Below are positions 39,433-48,214 of a DNA stretch of 48,762 bases, in pieces (positions within the stretch are counted from its first letter, which is position 1; every line of letters begins with the position of its first letter). The position numbers were made by a program, and so were the translations under genes. The notes under the pieces are model-generated. The model had not been told where the DNA came from. It made no database searches and saw nothing but the letters and a program-made list of their open reading frames with translations. The stretch is from assembly GCA_910587645.1 (NCBI GenBank), contig CAJUNA010000032.1, forward strand, positions 1 through 48,762, written 5' to 3'. The stretch comes from an uncultured Oscillospiraceae bacterium (GTDB lineage: Bacteria > Bacillota > Clostridia > Oscillospirales > Oscillospiraceae).

Positions 39433-41317
39433 AAACAAAAAAGACCGCATTTCTATCCAGGAAGCCTTTATCCATACCAAACGCGGCTTCCAGATCTGGT
39501 GGGAATATGAGCCGCGCATGGTGATCTCGCTGACCCTGCTGAAGCTGGTCACAGCCTTGACTCCCTACGTGCCGCTGTATATCACGGCCCGGCTGGTGGA
39601 CGAGCTGGCGGGGAGCCGGGATCCTGCGAGGCTGTGGCAATGGCTGGCGGCGCTGCTGCTGGGAACGGCGGGGATGGGACTGCTGCAAGCCCTGGCGAAA
39701 CGTTGGGAGAGCCGGATTAATGACGATGTAATCTACTGCGGGGTTGAGGAAATACAAATCCGGAAGCTGCTGGATATGGATTTCTGCGACGTGGAAAAGC
39801 CGGAGACGCAGGCGATGCTCAACGAGATCGAGATGTCAGGCCGGTGGAATGGCTGGGGGCTGCGCTGGATGTATTATTTCATGGAGGAATTTCTGACGGC
39901 GTTTTTCCAAACCCTGGGGGCCATCGCGCTGTCGGTGAGCCTGTTTGTCCTTCCGGTGAGGCAGGGCGGTGAGCTGGCCTGGCTGAATCATCCGGGGTGT
40001 ACCCTGGGGATGTTCGTTCTGTTGGTTGCAGCCCTGATTATGTATACTTTTCTGGACGGCCGGCAGGTGGCGGTCTGGACAAGCTTAAGCGGGGCGCAGA
40101 CTAACCGCACGTATAGCTTTTTCTTTTACATCTTCGGCGAACGCCGCCGGGGGACGGACGCGCGCATTTATGCACAGGATGAATTTATCCGCTCCAAAAT
40201 TGCGACAGACCCAGAGGTTGACAGTATGGGGAAAGATAGCGCCTATGCCAAAATCCAGGGTCCTATGGCCAGGTACGCGCTGTACAAGCGGTTTCTGCTC
40301 CAGTGCTTTACCGGGGTGATCTACCTGTTCGTGGCGCTGAAGGCCCTGGGCGGCGCGTTCGGCGTGGGCGCGATTACCCAGTATGTAGGCGCACTGACCG
40401 GGCTGGCGGAGGGGATCGCGGATATGATCGCCGCAGTCGCCGAGCTGCGGACAAACGCGGTGTTCCTGCGGACTACCTATAAGCTGCTGGACACCCCGAA
40501 TCATATGTACCAGGGTAGTTTGACTACTGAAAAACGGTCTGACAGGAAATATGAGATTGAGTTCCGGGACGTGTCCTTTCGGTACCCAGGCGCGGAAACC
40601 TGGGCTGTCCGGCACCTGAATATGAAGTTCCAGGTGGGAGAACGGCTGGCCGTGGTAGGAGAGAACGGCTCAGGGAAGACTACCTTCATTAAGCTGCTGT
40701 GCCGGCTGTACGACCCCACCGAGGGAGAAATCCTTCTCAATGGTATCAATATCCAAAAGTACCGGTATGATAACTATTTGGACCTGTTCTCCGTGGTGTT
40801 CCAGGACTTCCGGCTGCTGGCCCAGCCATTGGGGCAAAACGTTGCCGCCGCCGTGGATTACGACCGGGCGCGGGCAAAGCAATGCCTGGAGCGGGCCGGG
40901 TTCGGGGAGAGGCTGGCAAGCCTGCCGAAGGGGCTGGACACCTGCTTGTACCGGGATTTTGAGGACAGTGGGGTGGAAATCTCCGGCGGGGAATCCCAGA
41001 AAATCGCTTTGGCACGGGTGCTGTACCAGAACGCGCCGTTTATCGTCCTGGATGAACCTACGGCGGCGCTGGACCCGGAAGCGGAGATGGAGGTCTATAC
41101 GAAATTTAACGATATCGTGGAGGATAAGACCGCCATCTATATCAGCCATCGGTTATCTTCCTGCCGGTTTTGTGACGAAATCGCTGTTTTTGACAACGGC
41201 AGGATGGTTCAGCAGGGAACCCACGACAGCCTGGTGGCGGAAGCCGGCGGGAAGTATCAAACCCTTTGGGATGCCCAAGCGCAGTATTATCAGAAAAAGA
41301 AGCGCCAAGAGGACTGA
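39422..41317 (+). CDS. ABC exporter half-transporter, second of a pair
   Basis: A 631-residue exporter with an N-terminal membrane domain (residues about 30-340) and ATPase domain (Walker A GENGSGKTT, signature EISGGESQKIALARVLYQN, Walker B FIVLDEPTAALD, H-loop YISHRLSSC). Both NBDs of the pair appear competent. AAGGAGCGG precedes the ATG at 39422, inside the first gene. The operon has no visible precursor peptide gene; the exported molecule is unknown, but the LytTR control suggests a peptide or bacteriocin-like response. Confidence 0.94.
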   Translation: MSSKNKKDRISIQEAFIHTKRGFQIWWEYEPRMVISLTLLKLVTALTPYVPLYITARLVDELAGSRDPARLWQWLAALLLGTAGMGLLQALAKRWESRINDDVIYCGVEEIQIRKLLDMDFCDVEKPETQAMLNEIEMSGRWNGWGLRWMYYFMEEFLTAFFQTLGAIALSVSLFVLPVRQGGELAWLNHPGCTLGMFVLLVAALIMYTFLDGRQVAVWTSLSGAQTNRTYSFFFYIFGERRRGTDARIYAQDEFIRSKIATDPEVDSMGKDSAYAKIQGPMARYALYKRFLLQCFTGVIYLFVALKALGGAFGVGAITQYVGALTGLAEGIADMIAAVAELRTNAVFLRTTYKLLDTPNHMYQGSLTTEKRSDRKYEIEFRDVSFRYPGAETWAVRHLNMKFQVGERLAVVGENGSGKTTFIKLLCRLYDPTEGEILLNGINIQKYRYDNYLDLFSVVFQDFRLLAQPLGQNVAAAVDYDRARAKQCLERAGFGERLASLPKGLDTCLYRDFEDSGVEISGGESQKIALARVLYQNAPFIVLDEPTAALDPEAEMEVYTKFNDIVEDKTAIYISHRLSSCRFCDEIAVFDNGRMVQQGTHDSLVAEAGGKYQTLWDAQAQYYQKKKRQED

Positions 41318-41437
41318 CGCGATCCCTAAATTAAGAGGGCAGCGCCGTCACCGGGCAAATACCAGCAGCGGTTTCCGTCTCAAGGCAAAAAGCCCTTCGC
41401 AGGACAAAGAGGCAAAGCATCTTTTTTGGCACGCAAA

Positions 41438-41463
41438 AACGCCGCCGGAGTTCCGGCGGCGTT
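41438..41463. terminator. Bidirectional terminator between ABC pair and rluD
   Basis: A 12-bp stem (AACGCCGCCGGA and complement) with A-tract on the left and CCCTTTT on the right, between two converging transcription units. Confidence 0.85.
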
Positions 41464-41473
41464 CCCTTTTCCG

Positions 41474-42397
41474 TTATCGGGAAAGGTTTTGCAGTTTTTC
41501 CAAAACGTGGGTGAACTCCGCGTTCAGCGGGCAGTGAACCTCTACCGGTTCGCCTGTGCGGGGATGGAGGAACCGGAGGGCTACGGCGTGAAGGCATTGG
41601 CCCGTCAGGCCCGGGACAGGCTTTGGGCTGCCGTAGACTGTGTCGCCGTAGATGGGATGGCCTGTGCTGGCCATATGGACGCGGATTTGATGGGTGCGGC
41701 CTGTCTCCAGACGGCAGCGGACGTGGGTATAGCCCGGAAAACGGGCCAGGACTTCCCAGTGGGTGACCGCGTGCTTGCCGCCGTGGGGCGTGACCGCCAT
41801 TTTCTTCCGGTCAGTGTGATGGCGGGCGATGGGGGCATCGATGGTCCCCTTTCCGTCCCGGAGGTTTCCGGTCACAATGGCTTCGTAGGTGCGGGCCAGG
41901 GTGTGGTCTTGGAGTTGGGCGGAGAGGGACTGGTGGGCAGCATCGTTCTTGGCCGCGATAATAAGGCCGCTGGTGTCGCGGTCAATGCGGTGGACTATGC
42001 CTGGGCGCAACGCGCCGCCGATGCCGCTGAGACTGCTGCCGCAGTGGTAGAGAAGCGCGTTGACCAAGGTGCCGTCCGGATGGCCGGGGGCCGGGTGGAC
42101 GACCAGGCCGGCGGGCTTGTCCACTACGATAACGTCTTCGTCTTCGTAGACGATATCCAAAGGGATCGCCTGGGGACAAGCCTCGACCGGCGCAGGGGAC
42201 GGGAGGGTTACGGCGATGGTTTCGGTTCCGGCCAGCTTGCAGCTCTTGGCGGCCGGTTTGCCGTCCACTGTCACCTGGCCCATCTCTATTAACCGCGCGG
42301 CGGCGGAGCGGGTCAGCTCCGGCAGGGACGCCGCCAAAAAACTGTCCAAACGCTTCCCCGCGTCCTCAGGAGCCGCCAGGATCGCCGCTGGATTCAT
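41474..42397 (-). CDS. rluD: RluA/RluD-family rRNA pseudouridine synthase
   Basis: A 307-residue protein with an N-terminal S4 RNA-binding domain (KRLDSFLAASLPELTRSAAARLIEMGQVTVDG) and a catalytic domain with the signature HRIDRDTSGLIIAAKND, whose first Asp after RI is the nucleophile, then YEAIVTGNL and CRLETGRTHQIRVHMASTGHPIYGD. It modifies uridines in 23S rRNA. It overlaps lspA by 32 bp, and this lspA-rluD arrangement is usual in Firmicutes. Confidence 0.95.
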   Translation of the reverse strand: MNPAAILAAPEDAGKRLDSFLAASLPELTRSAAARLIEMGQVTVDGKPAAKSCKLAGTETIAVTLPSPAPVEACPQAIPLDIVYEDEDVIVVDKPAGLVVHPAPGHPDGTLVNALLYHCGSSLSGIGGALRPGIVHRIDRDTSGLIIAAKNDAAHQSLSAQLQDHTLARTYEAIVTGNLRDGKGTIDAPIARHHTDRKKMAVTPHGGKHAVTHWEVLARFPGYTHVRCRLETGRTHQIRVHMASTGHPIYGDTVYGSPKPVPGLTGQCLHAVALRFLHPRTGEPVEVHCPLNAEFTHVLEKLQNLSR

Positions 42398-42866
42398 GGG
42401 CGTCCTCCTCCTTCTTTTCCGCTATCTTATCGTGGATAAGGATGTAATATGCCGCGAAGCCAATGGTGCCGCATACCACAAAGATGTCCGCTACGTTAAA
42501 GACCGGATACCGGATAAATTGGAAATGGAACATGTCTACTACATAGCCCAAACGGACGCGGTCAATCAGATTGCCCAGGCCGCCTCCTAAAATCAGCGTC
42601 AGCATCCACATGGCCAGGGGATGATGGAACCACTTTTTCACCAGCGCGGCGGCGATGCCCGCCATCAGGATGGCCGTTAAAACCGTCAAAACCCAGGTAT
42701 GGCCCGCCAGGATCGAAAAACCGCCGCCGGTATTTTGGATGTGGTACAATTCCACGATGCCCGGCAGGAGGGGGGCTTGTTCGTATAATGCCAGGTTGGC
42801 GGTGACGTACCATTTTACCGCCTGATCCGCCGCGATGCACAGAATGATAGCCAGGATATAGAGCAT
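42366..42866 (-). CDS. lspA: Lipoprotein signal peptidase
   Basis: A 166-residue polytopic aspartyl peptidase that removes signal peptides of lipoproteins, such as the one at 4915-5403. It has about four membrane segments and the catalytic motifs GNLIDRVRLGYVVDMF and FNVADIFVVCG. The C terminus is charged. GGAGG lies 9 bp before the ATG at 42866. Confidence 0.97.
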   Translation of the reverse strand: MLYILAIILCIAADQAVKWYVTANLALYEQAPLLPGIVELYHIQNTGGGFSILAGHTWVLTVLTAILMAGIAAALVKKWFHHPLAMWMLTLILGGGLGNLIDRVRLGYVVDMFHFQFIRYPVFNVADIFVVCGTIGFAAYYILIHDKIAEKKEEDAHESSGDPGGS

Positions 42867-42870
42867 AGGC

Positions 42871-43635
42871 TTATACCTCCAGCTCCTTGAGGATGTCTTT
42901 ATTGACCTGGTTGCTGGCCCATACGCTGCAACGCTGGGTGTAGCGCATAGGCTGGCCCTCCAGGGTGGAAATCACGCCGCCGGCTTCCGTAAGGATCAAG
43001 CCGCCCGCCGCGTGGTCCCAGGGGGAGAGGCTGTATTCGAAAAACAGGTCCAGGCGGCCGCAGGCTACATCGCATAAATCCAGCGCCGCCGCACCCAGCC
43101 GCCGGAAATCACAGCTCCGGCGGAATAGCTGCTCCGTCATCCGGAGGGTGGGGCCAAATAAGTGGCGGTCATAGAGCGCCGTGCCCATGCCGAAAATGCC
43201 CTCGGACAGGGGCCGGGCGCTGACATGGATGGGCAGGCCATTGAGGAACGCGCCGCCGCCCAGGCGGGCGGAGAACATTTCGTCCTTGTAGGGGTCGTAG
43301 ACCACGCCGTATTCTACGATGCCATCGTGGGCTAAAGCCACGGATATGGCGCTCTGCTTCAGGCCCCGCACGAAGTTGGTGGTGCCATCGATGGGGTCTA
43401 CGATGAAAGCCCAGCCGTCCAGAGGGCTGGTGTTCTCCTTTTCCTCCTCACCGAAGAATATGGCGCCGGGAACCAAGGGGGGGAGCTTCTCCTTTAAGAA
43501 GCTTTCCACCGCCAGGTCGTATTCCGTGACCAAATCGGCGGCGGAGGTCTTTTCGTGGGTGTGGGACCAGATGTCCTTGGCGGACAAGACGATTCCGCCC
43601 GCTTCGCGGACAATGGGGATGATTTGCTCTAGCAT
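42871..43635 (-). CDS. Inositol monophosphatase family protein
   Basis: A 254-residue Mg-dependent phosphatase (SuhB-like). Metal-binding motifs: GEEEKENT with Glu, VDPIDGTTNFVRGL and SPWDHAAGGLILTEAGG. The substrate may be inositol phosphate, PAP or another sugar phosphate; sequence alone does not tell. The start at 43635 has AGGAAGGA upstream. It lies 4 bp before lspA, so they are cotranscribed. Confidence 0.95.
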   Translation of the reverse strand: MLEQIIPIVREAGGIVLSAKDIWSHTHEKTSAADLVTEYDLAVESFLKEKLPPLVPGAIFFGEEEKENTSPLDGWAFIVDPIDGTTNFVRGLKQSAISVALAHDGIVEYGVVYDPYKDEMFSARLGGGAFLNGLPIHVSARPLSEGIFGMGTALYDRHLFGPTLRMTEQLFRRSCDFRRLGAAALDLCDVACGRLDLFFEYSLSPWDHAAGGLILTEAGGVISTLEGQPMRYTQRCSVWASNQVNKDILKELEV

Positions 43636-43666
43636 AGCCTGTTCCTTCCTTTTTGGGGGTCGTACT

Positions 43667-44611
43667 TTAACCGTATTTTTCCAGGGCTTCCTGGGTGCTG
43701 TCCGCAAACAGCGTCCGGGCGGCGGTTTGGATGGCTTCGATGGGCAGGGATGGGAATTTTGTGCGGGGGACGTTTAGCAGCCTCTCCGCCCCCTCCGTAA
43801 TGCGGCAGGCCGCTGCGCCATGGCCGCTGGCGGTGGGGGAGGGATCCAATTCGGCGGCAAAACGGGCCAGCAGGTTGCGTTCCCGGGAATAGATCAGCTC
43901 TACCAGCTTGGCGCGGTACTCCAGCTCCGGGTTGGTAATGCCCTTGTACCGCTCAAGGTCGTATGCGTGTTGGGCTTCGTGCTTTAAGAGGGAGACCTGA
44001 AAGGCTTCCGATTCTAGGTCATAGGCCGAACGGACACAGTGGATCAGCCCGTCCCCGTTGGACCAGCCGCCGGTACCCGTTTCGCCGAAAGATAAATAGT
44101 CCAGCCAGCTTCGCATGAGAAAACCATCCAGCAGCTTTACTGTGTAGTCCTGCATCCCATGGGGGAGCTGAACCGTGTAGTGCTTCCGCTCCTCGTACCG
44201 CCAGATGTAGGGGCCGTAATAGCCGCTGGTCCTGCCGCCTAGAAAGTGGAATCCCTTCGATTGGAAGGCTTCCGCAGCCAGGTCTTCTAGCCCAGATATA
44301 CCGGCTTTGGGATCCACGTCCAGGGCTTCCGCGAGACGGGCGGTGAGACGTTGGGCCGCATCCTCCGGAGACTGCTCCAGGTAAAACGCGTCCCGGTAAT
44401 AGGCCTGGTAGGCCAGCAGAATGGCGCTGCACTTTGGATCCCCAGTGGGGGCTTCACAGCGGCCCTCTTGGAAGCGGGCGGCGTAGCGGGCGTACCGCTC
44501 CGATTGGGCGGGGAATTGGGATAGGTAGTCCATGGCGGCGCGGAGCTTGCCGTTCATCAAATCGCCGCGGAATAACGTGGGGTTAAAATCAGGTGTCATG
44601 GTACGCTTCAT
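43667..44611 (-). CDS. Unrecognised protein with HEAQH metallopeptidase-like motif
   Basis: A 314-residue cytoplasmic-looking protein without signal peptide. SLLKHEAQHAYDLERY carries HExxH, the zincin signature, followed by a Glu-rich helix (NPELEYRAKLVELIYSRERN) that could give the third ligand. Upstream blocks include HFLGGRTSGYYGPYIWRYEERKHYTVQLP. I cannot name the family; a zinc-dependent peptidase is the likely class. GGAG lies 6 bp before the ATG at 44611. It overlaps the 53-codon gene upstream. Confidence 0.7.
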   Translation of the reverse strand: MKRTMTPDFNPTLFRGDLMNGKLRAAMDYLSQFPAQSERYARYAARFQEGRCEAPTGDPKCSAILLAYQAYYRDAFYLEQSPEDAAQRLTARLAEALDVDPKAGISGLEDLAAEAFQSKGFHFLGGRTSGYYGPYIWRYEERKHYTVQLPHGMQDYTVKLLDGFLMRSWLDYLSFGETGTGGWSNGDGLIHCVRSAYDLESEAFQVSLLKHEAQHAYDLERYKGITNPELEYRAKLVELIYSRERNLLARFAAELDPSPTASGHGAAACRITEGAERLLNVPRTKFPSLPIEAIQTAARTLFADSTQEALEKYG

Positions 44612-44769
44612 GCCAAGCTCCATTCGAAGTTTTCCCACAGCAGCCTGCTGCCCACATCCGTACCGTCTGGAAGCAGGAACATCGCCACCTGGTTCTCCAC
44701 GCCCTCATCGCTGGTCATATAGGCGTAATCGCCGTTGATGGTATTCACCGTATAGTATACAGGCTCCAT
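44608..44769 (-). CDS. Conserved-looking 53-residue protein
   Basis: A short gene with the product start MEPVYYTVNTINGDYAYMTS and end WENFEWSLA. It has an AAAGGAGG site 9 bp before the ATG at 44769, and its stop overlaps the start of the HEAQH gene (ATGA), so it is translated first in this operon. The pattern YTVNxINGDYAxMTxDEG looks like a small one-domain beta protein. Function unknown. Confidence 0.75.
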   Translation of the reverse strand: MEPVYYTVNTINGDYAYMTSDEGVENQVAMFLLPDGTDVGSRLLWENFEWSLA

Positions 44770-44903
44770 AGCCGCGCCCTCCTTTGCTTATTAAGGGAAG
44801 TATATCACAGATACCAGCACATTACAAGGCGGGGGTGGAATTTTCTGTCCCTGGCTCTTACAAAACGGGCGGTATATTCATTTCCTATCCCACAACTTAC
44901 CTC

Positions 44904-44933
44904 TTGCGCTCCACCCCGGTTGTCAGGTACAAT
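44904..44933 (+). promoter_or_regulatory. Putative promoter of the amidase gene
   Basis: TTGCGC (44904-44909) and TACAAT (44928-44933) are 18 bp apart, 56 bp before the start codon. Confidence 0.45.
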
Positions 44934-44989
44934 AGGATAAAATTCGTCGAACGCTGTCGAATCAATCCACCTGGAAAGGAATCTGACAA

Positions 44990-45817
44990 ATGAAACGCTT
45001 TTACACGCTGTTGTTTACCTTTGGCATGATGCTGGTTCTGGCCCTGACCGCTTCCGGCGCCAACCGGAACGCGGTTGGCATCGTAGTAGACGGCATCCCA
45101 ATGAACGCGTCCTCCGCCTACATAACTGACGGCATCACGATGGTACCCCTGCGGGATCTGGCAGAAGCCATGGGCTGCGAAGTCGTCTGGGATCCAGACA
45201 CCCGGACAGTTCACATCACCTCTCCCGCCCCAGTGGTGGTAGAGCCGGAGTATACCGGCTCCGCCCTGGTGGTGCTGGATCCGGGACACGGCGGCAGCTT
45301 TGACGGCGCGGAATACGGCGGCGTGAAGGAGAAGGATTTGAACCTTTCCATTGCCACCCAGGCAGCGGCGATACTGGAGGAAGCGGGGGTAACGGTACTG
45401 ATGACCCGCACCGGCGACCAGGACGTGGATCTCTATGAGCGCACGGATTTTGCCAATAATCTGGATGCTACCCTGTTTGTCAGCGTCCACTGCAACGCCA
45501 ACACCGAGCATGACGATGCCCTGGGCATCTACACCTGCGCATACAGCGAGGGCACCGAGGGCTGGCGCCTGGCCCAAATCCTCCACAGCACCATGCGCAC
45601 CGCCACCGGCGCACCAGACTTCGGCATGGAGGAGCGTCCGAATCTGGCAGTACTGCGAACTTCCCTAATGCCCGCAGCGTTGGTAGAATGCGGCTTTATG
45701 TCTACCCCCTCCGAGCTGGACCTCCTTATTCAGCCGGAGTACCAGGCCAAGCTGGCCCAAGGGATTGCGAACGGTGTCCTGGCCTATCTGCGCACAGACG
45801 GCTCTCGTGCGGCATAG
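44990..45817 (+). CDS. N-acetylmuramoyl-L-alanine amidase with copper-amine-oxidase-N domain
   Basis: A 275-residue exported wall hydrolase. A signal peptide covers residues 1-24. The region 28-78 matches the Cu-amine-oxidase N-terminal type domain (VDGIPMNASSAYITDGITMVPLRDLAEAMG), common in Clostridia surface proteins. The Amidase_3 domain starts at about 90 (VVLDPGHGG, with zinc His; EKDLNLSIATQ, with zinc Glu; SVHCNANTEHDD; VECGFMSTPSEL, with catalytic Glu). It cleaves the bond between muramic acid and the stem peptide. Confidence 0.95.
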   Translation: MKRFYTLLFTFGMMLVLALTASGANRNAVGIVVDGIPMNASSAYITDGITMVPLRDLAEAMGCEVVWDPDTRTVHITSPAPVVVEPEYTGSALVVLDPGHGGSFDGAEYGGVKEKDLNLSIATQAAAILEEAGVTVLMTRTGDQDVDLYERTDFANNLDATLFVSVHCNANTEHDDALGIYTCAYSEGTEGWRLAQILHSTMRTATGAPDFGMEERPNLAVLRTSLMPAALVECGFMSTPSELDLLIQPEYQAKLAQGIANGVLAYLRTDGSRAA

Positions 45818-45875
45818 ACTGAGTGTAGCAAACCAGGCGGCGTGAAACGCGCCGCAGGCAAGGAGGTTCCTCGGA

Positions 45876-46112
45876 ATGGAGGATTTGACCACGCTGGACC
45901 GTCTGGCGGTAGGCCGCAAAGCCGCTGTGGCAGGGGTCTCCGCGCCGGAAGGCCAGCGCCGCCGGCTGTTGGAATTGGGCTTTGTCCCCGGCGGGGTGGT
46001 ATCGGCGGTCCAGGAAAGCCCCTGGGGCGACCCGGTGGCTTACGCCGTGTGCGGGGCGGTGATCGCCCTGCGCCGCGCCGACGCAAGACAGATCGCAGTC
46101 CGGCAGTGCTGA
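45876..46112 (+). CDS. FeoA-domain protein
   Basis: A 78-residue SH3-like FeoA protein (RRRLLELGFVPGGVVSAVQESPWGDPVAYAVCGAVIALRRADARQI). Normally such proteins support the FeoB ferrous iron transporter, but no feoB follows: a terminator and then mobile DNA do. AAGGAGG lies 11 bp before the ATG. Confidence 0.9.
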   Translation: MEDLTTLDRLAVGRKAAVAGVSAPEGQRRRLLELGFVPGGVVSAVQESPWGDPVAYAVCGAVIALRRADARQIAVRQC

Positions 46113-46127
46113 CGCAAGCCGGTGATA

Positions 46128-46170
46128 AAGACCTCCCGGGATGGCTGAAGAAGCCATCCCGGGAGGTCTT
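46128..46170 (+). terminator. Terminator after the FeoA gene
   Basis: A 19-bp perfect stem with a 5-nt loop ends in TCTTT. It marks the right end of the core chromosome part. Confidence 0.9.
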
Positions 46171-46225
46171 TACGCATGTTGGTGACCGTAGGTTTACTAG
46201 ATAGTGTCTAGGAGTGATTTTTATT

Positions 46226-46774
46226 ATGGCAATCAACCTTGTGACAAAATTTATGCCTTATGTTGATGAACAATTCAGCACGGAAAGCAAGAAAAGTCTC
46301 TTGACAAATCAGGACTTCACATGGACCGGCGCTCACACTATCAAAGTGTACAAGATTACTACCAGCGACATGAACGATTATGACCGCACTGGAGCAAGGA
46401 GTGGCTCCCAGTGGAGCCGGTACGGTGCTGTGGCTGACCTGGACGCCACCACCCAGGAGATGACCATGACGAAGGATCGTTCTTTCACCTTCGCCATTGA
46501 CAAGCTGGACACGGACGAAACCGCCCAGCAGCTTGCGGCGGCATCGGCACTGGCGCGGCAGAACCGTGAGGTCGTGATCCCCGAGGTGGACGCTTATACC
46601 TACGGTGTGATGTGCAGCAAGGCGGGCCACAAACCCACCGCAAAGGATCTAACCGCTGAGAACATTTACACTGAGATTCTGACAGCATCCGAGACCTTGG
46701 ATAATGCTGAGGTTCCCGAAGTAAATCGGGTGCTGGTGGTGACGCCCACTACCTATACACCAGGCCTTGTTTGA
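46226..46774 (+). pseudogene. Phage major capsid protein, truncated by an IS element
   Basis: The frame starts MAINLVTKFMPYVDEQFSTE and continues with KVYKITTSDMNDYDRTG, ATTQEMTMTKDRSFTFAIDKLDTDET and VLVVTPTTYTPGLV, features of phage coat proteins in Clostridia. It ends three codons into the inverted repeat of an IS after about 182 residues, where such proteins usually have 270-300. No other phage structural gene is next to it. GGAG lies upstream of the ATG at 46226. A GTG at 46214 is the alternative start. Confidence 0.7.
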
Positions 46775-47246
46775 AAAATAGGGAAGGATGAGCTAAATCA
46801 ACAAAATAGCGATAGCGGCAATGTAAACGAAAGCGAGAAAAGGCGCGTCCAATTTGTCATATCTGGTGGCAATCCTGCGAAACCATTTGAGCTTTTGGAA
46901 GAAGCATTCAAGCAAATGGCGCTCTTTATATAAGCACCAGTCTACAGGCCACGGATCAGAAACATTGCTCTGTGGCGGGATCACATAGCTGGCTCCCTGT
47001 TCCGAGATGTAAGCCCGGATCGTCTTTGCTCCATTGCGGACGATCCAAAGCATCCCATTGAGCATGTTTCGATCATCTTTACGAGGCCGGCACCGTTTCC
47101 CCATCCTTTCCGGCAGTAACAGCCCTTTTATGCGCTCCCATTGTCCTTTTGTCAATTCATATCGTTTCATATCTCTATTTTTGCACTTATCTCTATTTTT
47201 GCACTAACCTGCAATTTGTGCAATGTTTATTTTTCAAACAAGGCCT
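46762..47246 (-). mobile_element. Internally deleted IS5-family element
   Basis: Perfect 19-bp terminal inverted repeats (AGGCCTTGTTTGAAAAATA at 46762-46780 and its complement at 47228-47246) bound a 485-bp element. It encodes only the two ends of a transposase, so it is a non-autonomous deletion derivative. The flanking sequences do not show a clear target duplication and belong to two different genes. Confidence 0.85.
46793..47170 (-). pseudogene. IS5-family transposase with internal deletion
   Basis: The 125-codon frame joins the N-terminal part (MKRYELTKGQWERIKGLLLP, GMLWIVRNGAK) directly to the C-terminal part (TIRAYISEQGASYVIPPQSN, LECFFQKLKWFRRIATRYDK). The middle, with the first catalytic acidic residues, is missing: complete members span about 250-270 residues, often as two overlapping frames. 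The fusion is in frame but should be inactive. Confidence 0.88.
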
Positions 47247-47247
47247 A

Positions 47248-47472
47248 GACTTTGCCAACACAAGCACACTGCAAAGCAATTTCCTTGGTGCAAGAAACGT
47301 AGAGGGGAATGCTCTGTTTATTGATGGGGATATGATCATTAGCAAAAAAACAACAAAAGATATTTTGCAAGCCCGTGATTTTGGAGAAATGTTTATCGGT
47401 GTATCTCGAGACATATCATCAGAACCTGTATATGCAGGCGTGAAAGACGAGAAAGTATGTTGGTTCTCATAG
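47248..47472 (+). pseudogene. 3' fragment of an unrelated gene, possibly nucleotidyltransferase
   Basis: Behind the IS the open frame gives DFANTSTLQSNFLGARNVEG, then FIDGDMIISKKT and VYAGVKDEKVCWFS. The N-T-S-x-L block and FIDGDMII recall NTP-transferase (LicC-like) proteins, where the DGD binds metal. Both the 5' end and the usual C-terminal region are missing. The base composition is more AT-rich than that of the capsid fragment on the other side. Confidence 0.4.
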
Positions 47473-47857
47473 GAAAGAGGTACCCTTTCCGTAAAATCGT
47501 CCGTTTTCTGTCTGCCGACAGCGGGCGATTTTTGCTTGTTGGGAAGAATCCCAAACCCTCTTGAAAACCCTCTCACTACCTACAACACCGCACAGGGCGG
47601 TTTTGACGGAGTTTTGAGAGAAATTCTTCAAAAAGTTTTCCTTGTTTCTTAATACGGGGAAGTTTGGAAAATGCCAAATATGGATAAAGAAAAACCGAAA
47701 TTTTTATGAGCTGTAATGTGGTTTTAGAGTATGTCTGTACAGTTCTGCTCGCCAACTAGAACAGAATACATTATTTGAGATTGACATATTGAAAATAATG
47801 TGGTATATTTATAACGCAAAGTGCGAAATACACCACAAAAAAAGGAGGAAAACTACT
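47473..47857. other. AT-rich gene-free stretch with a promoter
   Basis: This 385-bp stretch has no supported gene. A consensus promoter lies at 47781-47809 (TTGACA, 17 bp, TATATT), 48 bp before the DUF3796 gene. Confidence 0.6.
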
Positions 47858-48214
47858 ATGAAAAAAATCAACTATTTAGGATTTTTATCTCTCTTGGCAC
47901 TAATAGCTATTTTAGGTTGGTGTACCGAGAATACTGGGTTATATGGATTTTTGGGATTTGCATATTACATTCGATATTTTTGGGTAATCCCCGATGAGTT
48001 TTTTCGACTTAATGTCCAGAAAGCAGCTACGTTTGCATTTATGTCAGAAATGATTTCTCTTGTTCCTTTTATGTTTGTATGTTCCTATGTTTACGACGGA
48101 ACTAAAGCTGTCCCTATGTCCTTTGGATTGAGTTTTGCAGTTACAATCTTTGCATTTACTCTTGCACTTATTATTTTGGAATGGAAAGAACGAAAAGGGG
48201 CAGATAATGATTAA
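47858..48214 (+). CDS. DUF3796 membrane protein
   Basis: A 118-residue membrane protein with about four short segments (NYLGFLSLLALIAILGW; YGFLGFAYYIRYFWVI; FMSEMISLVPFMFVCSYVY; FGLSFAVTIFAFTLALIILEW). AAAGGAGG lies 8 bp before the ATG at 47858. It is followed with an 8-bp overlap by an XRE regulator, a pair common on mobile elements. GC content is much lower than in the core part. Confidence 0.75.
   Translation: MKKINYLGFLSLLALIAILGWCTENTGLYGFLGFAYYIRYFWVIPDEFFRLNVQKAATFAFMSEMISLVPFMFVCSYVYDGTKAVPMSFGLSFAVTIFAFTLALIILEWKERKGADND

Noticed and set aside
46226..46774. Capsid-like frame as an encapsulin
   Set aside because: No cargo enzyme or cargo-loading tail is nearby, and the N-terminal pattern fits phage coat proteins; the gene is also truncated.
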